A stretch of DNA of 64,000 nucleotides, from the NCBI GenBank assembly GCA_019637355.1, contig JAHBVT010000001.1, forward strand, positions 2,945,192 through 3,009,191. Direction: 5' to 3'. Shown in pieces: positions 51,048 to 61,830 of the stretch; the first letter of the stretch is position 1, and each line of letters begins with the position of its first letter. The position numbers and the translations under genes are program-made. The DNA is from Gemmatimonadaceae bacterium. Lineage in GTDB: Bacteria; Gemmatimonadota; Gemmatimonadetes; Gemmatimonadales; Gemmatimonadaceae. The notes below the pieces were generated by a model. The model did not search any database. It had not been told where the DNA came from and saw only the letters and a list, made by a program, of their open reading frames with translations.

Positions 51048-53731
51048 AGGGTGGTGGCGAGACGCCCTTGATGGCGCAGTACCGCGAGATCAAGGCGCGG
51101 CATCCGGAGGCCATCCTGTTTTTCCGGATGGGTGACTTCTATGAGATGTTCTATGAGGACGCCGAGATTGCCGCGCGCGTGCTCGGCCTCACGCTGACCT
51201 CGCGCAACAACGGTGGCGCGGCCGAGGTGCCGCTGGCCGGCATTCCGGTGAAAGCCGCGAATGAATACCTGCGACGCTTCGTCGCACAGGGCTTCCGCGT
51301 CGCCATCTGCGAGCAGGTGGAGGACCCGAAGCTCGCCAAGGGCATCGTGAAGCGCGAAGTGATCGAGACGATCACGCCCGGCGCGGCGTTCAGCGACGAC
51401 CTGCTCGACAGCGCGCGCAACAACTTCCTCTGCGCGGTGCACCTGCGGGTGCCGGCGCAGCCGGGTGCGCGCGAGTCGGACGCGCAGGTGGGCATTGCCG
51501 CAGTCGACCTGTCCACCGGCGAGTTCCGCCTCGTGACGGCGACGCGCGGTGACGCCGACGCCGTGCTCGCGCGCCTCGCGCCGCGCGAGGTGCTGTTGCC
51601 CCAGTCTGACGCGGCGTCGCCGTCGGCCGTCCTCGACGGATTGGTCGCGCCCCTTGGCGCGCTGGTGACGGCGCGTGCGGCGTGGGAGTTCGACCACGAG
51701 CGCGCAGCGGACGCGATCGCCGAGCAGTATGCGGTGGCCTCGCTGGAAGGCTTCGGTGTGCAGGCGGCCGACGCGCCGGCCATCGGTGCCGCGGGTGCGC
51801 TGCTGCGTTATTTGCGCGACGTACAGCCGAGTGGCTTGCCGCATCTGGCGCGGCCGGTGATCGAGCGTCCGGGCGGCGTGATGCCGCTGGACGAGATGAC
51901 GCGACGCAATCTCGAGCTGGTGGAATCGCTGCGCGGCGGGGAAGACAGTGCTGGCACGCTCCTCTCCGTGCTCGACCGCACGCAGACGCCAATGGGCGCA
52001 CGGTTGTTGCGCCAATGGATTCTCGCGCCGCTCACTGACGTGGCCGCCATCACGGCTCGGCTCGACGCCGTGGCTGCGGTGGTAGACGACGGCAGCGCGC
52101 GCGCCGCGCTGCGCGAGGCACTCGACGGCGTGCGCGACGTGGAGCGCCTGGCCGGCAAGGCGGCCGCCCAGCGCGCGACGCCGCGCGAGCTCCGGGCACT
52201 GGGCGATTCGCTCGCCAAGCTGCCGGCGGTGCTCGCGGCGCTGCGGCGCACGAGCTGCGCAGGAGTGCTGGCGGGCGTCGTGGCCGAGTGGGACGACGGC
52301 GCCGCGGTGTCGTCGCGCATCCGCGAGACGCTCGTCGAGCGTCCGCCACTGGCCTTCGGGGACGGCGAGACGATCGCTGCCGGCGTGGACGCCGAGCTGG
52401 ATGACCTGCGCGCGGTGGCCACGGGTGGCAAGGACGCCATCGCCGCGTTGCAGGCCGAGGAGCGCGCGCGCACGGGCATCAGCTCGCTGAAGGTCGGCTA
52501 CAATCGCGTCTTCGGGTACTTCATCGAAGTCACCAACGCGCACCGCGATCACGTGCCGGCCGACTACCAACGGCGGCAGACGCTGACGGGCGCCGAGCGC
52601 TACATCACGCCGGCGCTGAAGGAGTTCGAGGAGAAGGTGCTCGGTGCCACCGAGCGCATCGAGGCCATCGAGCGGCGGGTGTTCGAGTCCCTGCGCGGGG
52701 AAGTCGGGCAGGCCATCGCGTTGCTCCAAGGCATCGCGGCGCGCGTAGCGACGTTGGACGTGCTCGCCTCGCTCGCCGAAGTGGCCGCGCGCGAAGGTTA
52801 CGTGCGCCCGGTGGTGGATAACGAGGCGGTGCTGGAGATCGTGCGCGGGCGGCATCCAGTGGTGGAGCGGATGATGCCGCGCGACCAGTTCATTCCGAAC
52901 GACGTGACGCTCGCGCCCGACGCGCGGATGATCATCCTCACCGGACCGAATATGGCCGGCAAGAGCACGGTGCTGCGGCAAGTGGGCCTGCTCGTGCTGA
53001 TGGCGCAGATGGGCAGCTTCGTGGCGGCCGCGCAGGCGCGCGTGGGAGTCGCCGACCGCGTGTTCACACGCGTGGGCGCCAGCGACAACCTCGTGCGCGG
53101 CCAGTCGACGTTCATGGTGGAGATGGCGGAGACCAGCGCCATCCTCCACAGCGCGACGGCGCGCAGCCTCGTGCTGCTCGATGAGATCGGCCGCGGCACC
53201 GCGACCTGGGACGGGCTGTCGATCGCCTGGGCCGTGAGCGAGCACCTGCACGAGCGCGTGGGTTGCAAGACGATCTTCGCGACGCATTACCACGAACTGA
53301 CGCAGTTGGCGGAGGAGTTCGCGTCGGTGCGCAACTTCAACGTGGCGGTGCAGGAGGCGGGCGAGCAGATCCTCTTCCTGCATACGCTGAGGCCCGGCGG
53401 TGCGGACCGCTCGTACGGCATCGAGGTCGGTCGTCTCGCCGGACTGCCGGGGCCCGTGATCGCACGGGCGCGCGCGCTCCTGAAGGTCCTGGAGGGCGAG
53501 CACCTCGTGCCAGCGCTCGCCGGCGGGCCGCTGCGCTCGCCCGCGACGCCGGAACCCGCCGCGGCGCAGCTGGCGCTGTTCGCGCCGCCGGACCCGCTGG
53601 TGGAACGCCTGCGCGAGCTGCGTGTGGACGAACTGACGCCGCTGCAGGCGCTTACGCTGCTCGCCGAGCTCTCGGCGACGGCCCGCGGCGAGCGCACGCC
53701 GCCCGTCGCTCCGCCTTCGGGGCGGGCGTAG
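51044..53731 (+). CDS. mutS: DNA mismatch repair protein MutS
   Basis: 895 residues, MutS1 type. The mismatch-recognition Phe-x-Glu is present in FRMGDFYEMFYEDAE (residues 32-34). Connector, lever and clamp domains follow, then the ATPase with Walker A GPNMAGKST near residue 634, LLDEIGRGTATWDG and the THYHEL motif. The C-terminal dimerisation tail is short. GTG 51044 overlaps the SPOR gene stop. Confidence 0.97.
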   Translation: MKGGGETPLMAQYREIKARHPEAILFFRMGDFYEMFYEDAEIAARVLGLTLTSRNNGGAAEVPLAGIPVKAANEYLRRFVAQGFRVAICEQVEDPKLAKGIVKREVIETITPGAAFSDDLLDSARNNFLCAVHLRVPAQPGARESDAQVGIAAVDLSTGEFRLVTATRGDADAVLARLAPREVLLPQSDAASPSAVLDGLVAPLGALVTARAAWEFDHERAADAIAEQYAVASLEGFGVQAADAPAIGAAGALLRYLRDVQPSGLPHLARPVIERPGGVMPLDEMTRRNLELVESLRGGEDSAGTLLSVLDRTQTPMGARLLRQWILAPLTDVAAITARLDAVAAVVDDGSARAALREALDGVRDVERLAGKAAAQRATPRELRALGDSLAKLPAVLAALRRTSCAGVLAGVVAEWDDGAAVSSRIRETLVERPPLAFGDGETIAAGVDAELDDLRAVATGGKDAIAALQAEERARTGISSLKVGYNRVFGYFIEVTNAHRDHVPADYQRRQTLTGAERYITPALKEFEEKVLGATERIEAIERRVFESLRGEVGQAIALLQGIAARVATLDVLASLAEVAAREGYVRPVVDNEAVLEIVRGRHPVVERMMPRDQFIPNDVTLAPDARMIILTGPNMAGKSTVLRQVGLLVLMAQMGSFVAAAQARVGVADRVFTRVGASDNLVRGQSTFMVEMAETSAILHSATARSLVLLDEIGRGTATWDGLSIAWAVSEHLHERVGCKTIFATHYHELTQLAEEFASVRNFNVAVQEAGEQILFLHTLRPGGADRSYGIEVGRLAGLPGPVIARARALLKVLEGEHLVPALAGGPLRSPATPEPAAAQLALFAPPDPLVERLRELRVDELTPLQALTLLAELSATARGERTPPVAPPSGRA

Positions 53732-53765
53732 ATTCGAAGCAGTTCCCCCAAATCCCGACCCTGCA

Positions 53766-56094
<2,329 letters not shown>

Positions 56095-56106
56095 GGGAGG
56101 CAGGAG

Positions 56107-56766
56107 ATGACCGCAGCAATGCCATTGGCTGCCGCGCTGGCTGGCGTCCCGGCCGGCGTGCAGGCGTTCGGCCCCTGGGCCGGCCGCCGCCAGCTCTTCG
56201 TGCGCTTCGCGGGCGAAGCCGAGACGGCCACGATGTATCTCGCACCGGCGCTCATCCGAGAGATCCAGCGGCAGCTGAAGCGTTCGGCCTTCCACTCCAT
56301 CGTCATCAGCGGCCGCGATCCGCTCGGCAGCGTGGCGTTCCTCGTGGCGGCGCTCGACGGCGTACGGCCGTCGATCCCGGTGATGTTGGATACGGACGGC
56401 CTGCGGCCCGAGGAACTCTCCGGCTTGCTGCCGCACCTGGCGCTGGTGCAGGTCACGGTGGAGTTCACCGGCAGCGAGGCGGCCCTCGACGAAGCCATCG
56501 CGTCGGTCAAGGCCGCGGCGGCGGGGCAGGTGCCGCACGCGCTCGTGCTCGTGCCGCGCGAGGACACCACCGACTCGATGATCCTGCGCTTGGTCGAGGG
56601 AGCGCACGCGGCCAGCGCGGCGGTGCAGGTGGTGATCCATCCGCCGGCGGGCGAGAATCCCTCGGTGCTTGACCGCCGCTGGGCCACGCTGCTCGAGCAA
56701 GTGATGGCGGTGCACCCCGATGCCCGGCTCGCAATGCGCGTGCCGCCGCCGACGGGGCTGCGCTGA
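56107..56766 (+). CDS. unrecognised protein resembling a radical-SAM barrel without cysteines
   Basis: 219 residues. The order of strands FHSIVISGRDPLGSVAFLV, SIPVMLDTDGLRPEEL and LALVQVTVEF resembles the GGEP-strand and TNG-strand of radical-SAM activases, but the protein has no cysteine, so no iron-sulfur cluster can form. This similarity is from reading only and may be coincidental. GGAG lies close before the ATG. It sits between ddl and rhomboid in a run of plus-strand genes. Confidence 0.7.
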   Translation: MTAAMPLAAALAGVPAGVQAFGPWAGRRQLFVRFAGEAETATMYLAPALIREIQRQLKRSAFHSIVISGRDPLGSVAFLVAALDGVRPSIPVMLDTDGLRPEELSGLLPHLALVQVTVEFTGSEAALDEAIASVKAAAAGQVPHALVLVPREDTTDSMILRLVEGAHAASAAVQVVIHPPAGENPSVLDRRWATLLEQVMAVHPDARLAMRVPPPTGLR

Positions 56767-56770
56767 CGCC

Positions 56771-57694
56771 GTGACGACCGTCCCGCCGCGTCCTGCCGCG
56801 CCAGCGCCGCTGATTCCCTCGGCGGTGCTGGGGTTGGTGTGCGCGTTGGTGGGCGTGCACTTCCTGCGCTGGACGGTGCTGCAGCCGGAAGTGCTGATCG
56901 AGAGCTTCGCGTTCCACCGCGGCGATCTCGACGCGGGGCGCTGGTGGTCGGTGGCGACCTACCCGCTGGTGCAGCCGAGCGCGACGATGCTCTTCGTGGC
57001 CTGCTACGCGCTGCTGGTCTTCGGCCCGCGGCTCGAACGGCTCTGGGGTCCGCGGCGCTTCGTGGGCTTCGCCGTCCTTGCGGCGCTGGGCGGCTGGATG
57101 GTGCACCTGTTCGTCGGGGGCGGCGCGCCGCTGCTGGGTGCCGCGAGCATTGCGCTCGGCGTGCTTGGGGCGCACGCGCTGCGCTGGGGCACGGAGGAGC
57201 AAGTGCTGGCCGGTGGCTTCACGATGCGCGTGCGCTGGGCGGCGGCGTTCGTGGCGGCGGTCGTGCTGCTGGCCGGATTGCAGGAGCCCATCGGGGGCGG
57301 CGCGGCCTTCCTCGCGCACCTCGGTGGCCTCGGCGCGGCCTGGGTGTTCACGCGCGCGACGAGCGTGCTGATGGTGGAACGCTTTCGCGACGGCGTCTCG
57401 GCGATGCCGGACGAACCGCCCGAAGACCAACCGCCGCGCGCCGTGCCCAAGACCCTGCCGCGTTCGCGTGCGCAACGCGAGGGCATCGACGACGTAGTGG
57501 CGCGCAGCAACGCGCAGTCCACGCGGCGCCCGGCGCCGCAGCCGCGGCCCGCGTCGCGCCCGGCCGGTGAGCCGGCCGCGGCGCCCACGCTCGACGCCAT
57601 TCTCGACAAGATCTCCACGCACGGCCTCGACGGACTCAGCGCCGAGGAACGCCGCGTACTCGACGACCACTCGCGCCGCCTGCGCGACTCCTAA
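56771..57694 (+). CDS. rhomboid family intramembrane serine protease
   Basis: 307 residues with about six membrane helices. The nucleophile Ser is probably in [17 protein letters not shown] (GxS) and the catalytic His in [14 protein letters not shown]. After the membrane core comes a basic Pro/Arg/Ala linker and a C-terminal helical segment ([20 protein letters not shown]) shared by many bacterial rhomboids. The residue after the Ser is Ile instead of the usual Gly, so activity should be regarded as probable. The start is GTG 56771. Confidence 0.85.
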   Translation: MTTVPPRPAAPAPLIPSAVLGLVCALVGVHFLRWTVLQPEVLIESFAFHRGDLDAGRWWSVATYPLVQPSATMLFVACYALLVFGPRLERLWGPRRFVGFAVLAALGGWMVHLFVGGGAPLLGAASIALGVLGAHALRWGTEEQVLAGGFTMRVRWAAAFVAAVVLLAGLQEPIGGGAAFLAHLGGLGAAWVFTRATSVLMVERFRDGVSAMPDEPPEDQPPRAVPKTLPRSRAQREGIDDVVARSNAQSTRRPAPQPRPASRPAGEPAAAPTLDAILDKISTHGLDGLSAEERRVLDDHSRRLRDS

Positions 57695-57699
57695 CTGCG

Positions 57700-58095
57700 A
57701 TGCCACAGCCCGAACTGCTCGAGACCTTCCCGAATCCGTACGCCGATCGGGACTACGAGATCTTTATGACGACGCCGGAGTTCACGTCGCTGTGCCCGTT
57801 GGGTGGCGTGGAATCCGACGCGGCGGAGCTGGCCCTGCTCAAGGGAGGCGCGCCGGACTTCGCGACGATCAACATCACCTACGTGCCGGATGTCGTCTGC
57901 CTCGAGCTCAAGAGCCTGAAGCTGTATCTCTGGAGCTTCCGCAACGATGGCATCTTCTATGAGCGCGTGGTGAATCGTATCCTCGACGACCTCGTGGCGG
58001 CGGCACAGCCGCGGTCGATGAAGGTCGTGGGCGACTTCAACGTGCGCGGCGGCCTCAAGAGCATCATCAGCGCCGAGTACCGCAAGGCGCGCTGA
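57700..58095 (+). CDS. queF: preQ1 synthase QueF (NADPH-dependent 7-cyano-7-deazaguanine reductase)
   Basis: 131 residues, the short single-domain form, making preQ1 for queuosine in tRNA. Thioimide Cys in EFTSLCP, Asp in PDFATI, the NADPH motif [12 protein letters not shown], and [12 protein letters not shown] are all present. Two departures: about 14 extra residues between Cys and PDFATI, and Tyr (FYE) where B. subtilis QueF has His96 (FHE). It converges with pheA after nine bases. Confidence 0.93.
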   Translation: MPQPELLETFPNPYADRDYEIFMTTPEFTSLCPLGGVESDAAELALLKGGAPDFATINITYVPDVVCLELKSLKLYLWSFRNDGIFYERVVNRILDDLVAAAQPRSMKVVGDFNVRGGLKSIISAEYRKAR

Positions 58096-58104
58096 GCGCG
58101 CCGG

Positions 58105-58995
58105 TCAGATCGGCGAGACGGCGCCGGAGCTCCAGCCGATGCTGCCGCGGCGCCCGGCGCCCCAGCGCGGGAAGGTTCCGAGATGCCGGGCGGTGGCGCT
58201 GTGCTCCGAGATCTCCGCCAGCACCGATTCCGCGGGCGCGTCGCCGACCAAGTGGTCGAACTCGATGAAGAAGCGGTAGCTCCAGGGTTCGCCCGTGGGG
58301 CGAGACTCCAGGCGGCGGATGCTCACGCCGTGGCGTGCGAGCGGCGTCAGCACGGCCAGCAGGGATCCCGGTGCGTCACCGGTGGTCACGAGGACCATCG
58401 AGCGTGCGGGCGTGCCGTCGGGCAACGCCATCGGTGAGCGCGAGACGGCGAGGAAGCGCGTCTGATTGTCCGGGCGGTCCTCGATGTCGGCGGCGAGCAC
58501 CTTCAAGTCGTAGTGCAACGCAGCCCGCCGGCTGGCGACGGCCGCGAATGCGGGATCCGCGACCTTGGCGACGTCCATCGCCGCGCCGGCGGTGTCGTAC
58601 GACGGATGCACCTCGAGCTGCGGATGTTCGGCGAAGAAGATCTGGCACTGGGCCAGCGCCACCGGATGGCAGAGGACGCTGGTGATGTTCTCGAAGCGCG
58701 TGTCCTTGGGGCCGAGCAGGCAGTGGTGCACGGCGACGACGGTCTCGCCCACGACGTGCAGGCCGGGCATCGCCGAGATCGCATCGTGCGCCCCGGCGAT
58801 GGAGCCGGCCATCGTGTTCTCGATGGGCAACACGGCGCGATCGGCGACCCCCGATGCCACCGACGCAGTGACGTCGGCGAAGTCGCGATACGGCAGGCGC
58901 TGCACATCGCCGCCATAGAGCTGCTGGATCGCCTCGTCGGAGAACGATCCAAGCTCGCCCTGGAAGGCGATGCGCAGCCGAGCGCGGTCACTCAC
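58105..58995 (-). CDS. pheA: prephenate dehydratase
   Basis: 296 residues; converts prephenate to phenylpyruvate. The N-terminal catalytic part begins RIAFQGELGSFSDEA and contains VLPIENTMAGSI and the DRPDNQTRFLAV (TRF) motif. The C-terminal ACT domain (GSLLAVLTPLARHGVSIRRL followed by ESRP) gives feedback control by phenylalanine. No chorismate mutase domain is fused. It overlaps the M16 gene upstream by four bases. Confidence 0.95.
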   Translation of the reverse strand: MSDRARLRIAFQGELGSFSDEAIQQLYGGDVQRLPYRDFADVTASVASGVADRAVLPIENTMAGSIAGAHDAISAMPGLHVVGETVVAVHHCLLGPKDTRFENITSVLCHPVALAQCQIFFAEHPQLEVHPSYDTAGAAMDVAKVADPAFAAVASRRAALHYDLKVLAADIEDRPDNQTRFLAVSRSPMALPDGTPARSMVLVTTGDAPGSLLAVLTPLARHGVSIRRLESRPTGEPWSYRFFIEFDHLVGDAPAESVLAEISEHSATARHLGTFPRWGAGRRGSIGWSSGAVSPI

Positions 58996-60452
58996 GGGCG
59001 CGTGAGCTCCTCGACCGTGACGACGCTGACCGGTCCGAGGTTCAGCGCCTCGATGCCGGCCCGCACGAGGGAAAGGTCGCCGACCACGACGATCGTCGCG
59101 GCGTCCTGCGGCACGACGCGGCGGGCGACGCGCTGCACGTCGGCCGCGGTCACGGCGCGCACGGCGCGGTCATACTCCTCGAGCCAGGTCAGCGGCAGGT
59201 TGAACAGCGAAAGCGCGGTGATCTGCCCCGCGATCTGCGCCGTGGACTCGAGGTCGCCCGGCAAGCCAAGGGCGATGTAGGCCTTGGCGCGGTCGAGCTC
59301 GTCGGCGTCGACCGGCGTGTCGCGGATGGCGGCGATCTCCTTGAAGAACTCCACCAGCGAGCTGTCGGTGACGTTCGTGCGCACGTCGGAGCTTGCGCGG
59401 AAGGCCCCGGGCAACGGGCGCCACTCGAAGCCCGAGCTGGCGCCGTAGGTGTAGCCCTTGGTCTCGCGCAGGTTGCTCATCAGGCGCGAGGAGAAAGAGC
59501 CGCCGAGAATGGTGTTCATCACCTGGATGGCGGCGTAGTCGGGCGTGGTGCGCTCGAGTCCGGGCGCGCCGATGATGATGACCGACTGCGCGGCACCCGG
59601 TTTGTCCACGAGGATGACGCGCCGCTCGGCGCTGCGTACCGGCGTGGCCAGCACCGGCGCGGGACGCCGCTCGGCGCCGCGCGCCGCCCAAGTGCCGAAG
59701 CGGCGCGAGAGCAGTGTGCGGACTTCGGCTTCGCCGACGTCACCGACCACGGTGAACGTCGCGCGGGCGGCACGGTAGGCGCCGTCGTGGAAGGCGCGCA
59801 CGGTGGCGGAGTCGAGCTTGGTCGTCGCGAGCGAATCGCCGCCGAGGCTGCGGCGATACGGATGCCCGGCGGGGAAGAGCGCCTGGTTGAAGGCCATCGT
59901 CGCGAGCGTGCGCGGCTGGTCCTGCTGCTGCAGCAGGCTGGCCAGGCGCAGGTCGCGCTGGCGGCGCACGTCCGCCTCTCGGAAGGTCGGCCGCAGGACG
60001 ACATCGGCCATCAGGTCGAGCGCGGCTTCGAGGTTGCGGCGCGCGACGCGCAGCGTGACGGTGGTGTTGTCCCAGTCGGCGCCGGAGTTGAGCGTGGCGC
60101 CGAGAAAGGCGAGCTCGGCCTGCAGGGCATTGGCGTCGCGGGTGCCGGCGCCCTCGCGGATCATCAGCGCGGCGAAGGAGGCAAGGCCGGGCGTGTCGTT
60201 GTCGAGTCGGCCGCCGCCGGCGAACTGCAGCGTGATGTGCACGAGCGGCAGCTCACGCTGCTCGACGACGCGCAGCGCGGCGCCGTTGTCGAGCCGGCTG
60301 CTGCGCACGGCCGGAACCGTGAGTGCGGGCGCCGCGCCGAGGCTGGGCGCACGCGTACGATCGAAGGCCGGTTGCTGTGCGGCCAGCGGCGCCGCGACGA
60401 GCGCGACGAGCGCGACCGCCGTCGCGAGGGGAAGGATGCGGGCGCGGCTCAC
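58992..60452 (-). CDS. exported M16 peptidase-like non-catalytic subunit
   Basis: 486 residues with a signal peptide ending PLAAQ. The HxxEH site is replaced (FAALMIREGAG), while the partner's Arg/Tyr element is kept (LRETKGYTYGASSGF near residue 335). It is the second subunit of an exported M16 pair, overlapping its partner's stop by four bases. This pair parallels the cytoplasmic pair at 44.8-47.5 kb. Confidence 0.92.
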   Translation of the reverse strand: MSRARILPLATAVALVALVAAPLAAQQPAFDRTRAPSLGAAPALTVPAVRSSRLDNGAALRVVEQRELPLVHITLQFAGGGRLDNDTPGLASFAALMIREGAGTRDANALQAELAFLGATLNSGADWDNTTVTLRVARRNLEAALDLMADVVLRPTFREADVRRQRDLRLASLLQQQDQPRTLATMAFNQALFPAGHPYRRSLGGDSLATTKLDSATVRAFHDGAYRAARATFTVVGDVGEAEVRTLLSRRFGTWAARGAERRPAPVLATPVRSAERRVILVDKPGAAQSVIIIGAPGLERTTPDYAAIQVMNTILGGSFSSRLMSNLRETKGYTYGASSGFEWRPLPGAFRASSDVRTNVTDSSLVEFFKEIAAIRDTPVDADELDRAKAYIALGLPGDLESTAQIAGQITALSLFNLPLTWLEEYDRAVRAVTAADVQRVARRVVPQDAATIVVVGDLSLVRAGIEALNLGPVSVVTVEELTRP

Positions 60453-61798
60453 TGGGTGACCCTCGGGGTGGCGGCAAGTGCGGTCCGGCCCTGCGGCACG
60501 ACAGACAGCGTGACCCGGCCGGTGAGGAGATACTGGCGCACGACGCGTTGCACGTCGGCGGCGGTGACGGCGCGGTAGCGATCGAGATCGCGCTGGAAGT
60601 AATCCGGCGTGCCGGTCGCGTAGTAGTACGAGTTGAGGCGATCGGCCTTGGCGCTCACGAACTCGAGGCTGTTGAGGAACTGGGCCTCGATCGCGTTCTT
60701 GGCCTGCTCGAGCTCGCGCGCCGTCGGCGGCTGCGAGGCGAGGCGGCGCAGCTCGGCGTCGATGACGCGCACCAGCGTGTCGAGGCCGTGGCCCGGACGC
60801 GCCGTCGCGACGACCTGGAAGTCGCCGTCGAGGCGCTTCGACGAATTGAACGCACTGACGCCCGTGGCCAGCTCGCGCTCAAAGACCAGCGCCTGCGTGA
60901 GCCGTGAGTTGCGCGCGCCGGACAGGATGTACGAGGCGATATCGAGCGCGGCGTCGTCGGTCGAGTACTCAGCCACACCGTGCCACGCGAGGTAGACGCG
61001 CGGCAACTGTACGCGGTCTTCGAGGACGATGGTGGTGTCGCGGATCGTGAATGGCGCCGGCTTGGGGCGCTCGATGGCCGGGCCGCGCGGAATCTCGCCG
61101 AACATCTGGCGCACCAGCGCGCGCACCGAGTCCGTCTTCACCGCACCGGCGACGACGATGGTCGCGTTGTTGGGCGTGTAGTAGGTGCGGAAGAAGTCCT
61201 TCACGTCCTCGAGCGAGGCGGCCGAGAGGTCGGCCATCGACCCGATGGTGCTCCAGGAGTACGGGTGGCCTTGGGGATAGATGGCGGCGACGAGGTTCTC
61301 GTAGGCCATTCCGTAGGGCTGGTTCTCATAGCTCTGCCGGCGTTCGTTCTTCACGACGTCGCGCTGCAGGTCCACCTTGGGCTCGTCCATCGTCTCGAGC
61401 ATCCAGCCGAGGCGGTCGGCCTCGAGCCAGAGCATCAGCGGCAGCGAGGAGACGGGGCCCGACTCGTAGTAGTTGGTGCGGTCAGGGTTGGTGGAACCGT
61501 TGTTGTTGGCACCCGCCGCCTCGAGCAGGCGGTCGAACTGCGGATACGGCGCGTTCTTGGAGCCCATAAACATCAGGTGCTCAAAGAGGTGCGCGAAGCC
61601 GGTGCGTCCGACTTTCTCGTCGCCCGAGCCGACGTGGTACCACACGTTGGTGGTGACGACGGGGACGCTGTGGTCCTCGTGGACGATGAGGGTGAGCCCG
61701 TTGGGGAGCGTGTCCACGCTGACGGGGACGCGCAGGGGGCCCTGGGCCTGGAGGGGCGCGCTCAGGGCAAGTGCCACCACGAGGGTGCGGAATCGCAT
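60449..61798 (-). CDS. exported M16 zinc metallopeptidase, catalytic subunit
   Basis: 449 residues: a signal peptide (VVALALSAPLQAQ) and the M16B fold with HxxEH in FAHLFEHLMFMGS. It shares long segments with the 44.8-kb enzyme (IGSMADLSAASLEDVKDFF), so the two are paralogues. ATG 61798 is the start that yields a normal signal peptide; a GTG at 61834 would add a basic extension built from the GACGGAA repeat and is unlikely. Confidence 0.93.
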   Translation of the reverse strand: MRFRTLVVALALSAPLQAQGPLRVPVSVDTLPNGLTLIVHEDHSVPVVTTNVWYHVGSGDEKVGRTGFAHLFEHLMFMGSKNAPYPQFDRLLEAAGANNNGSTNPDRTNYYESGPVSSLPLMLWLEADRLGWMLETMDEPKVDLQRDVVKNERRQSYENQPYGMAYENLVAAIYPQGHPYSWSTIGSMADLSAASLEDVKDFFRTYYTPNNATIVVAGAVKTDSVRALVRQMFGEIPRGPAIERPKPAPFTIRDTTIVLEDRVQLPRVYLAWHGVAEYSTDDAALDIASYILSGARNSRLTQALVFERELATGVSAFNSSKRLDGDFQVVATARPGHGLDTLVRVIDAELRRLASQPPTARELEQAKNAIEAQFLNSLEFVSAKADRLNSYYYATGTPDYFQRDLDRYRAVTAADVQRVVRQYLLTGRVTLSVVPQGRTALAATPRVTQ

Positions 61799-61830
61799 AG
61801 GGACGGAGGACGGAAGACGGAAGGTGGCGA

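Noticed and set aside
50993-53503. 836-residue minus-strand frame opposite mutS
   Set aside because: It arises from high GC in the third codon position of mutS; no domain is seen.
57694-57700. PreQ1 riboswitch before queF
   Set aside because: Only five bases separate rhomboid and queF, leaving no room for an aptamer.
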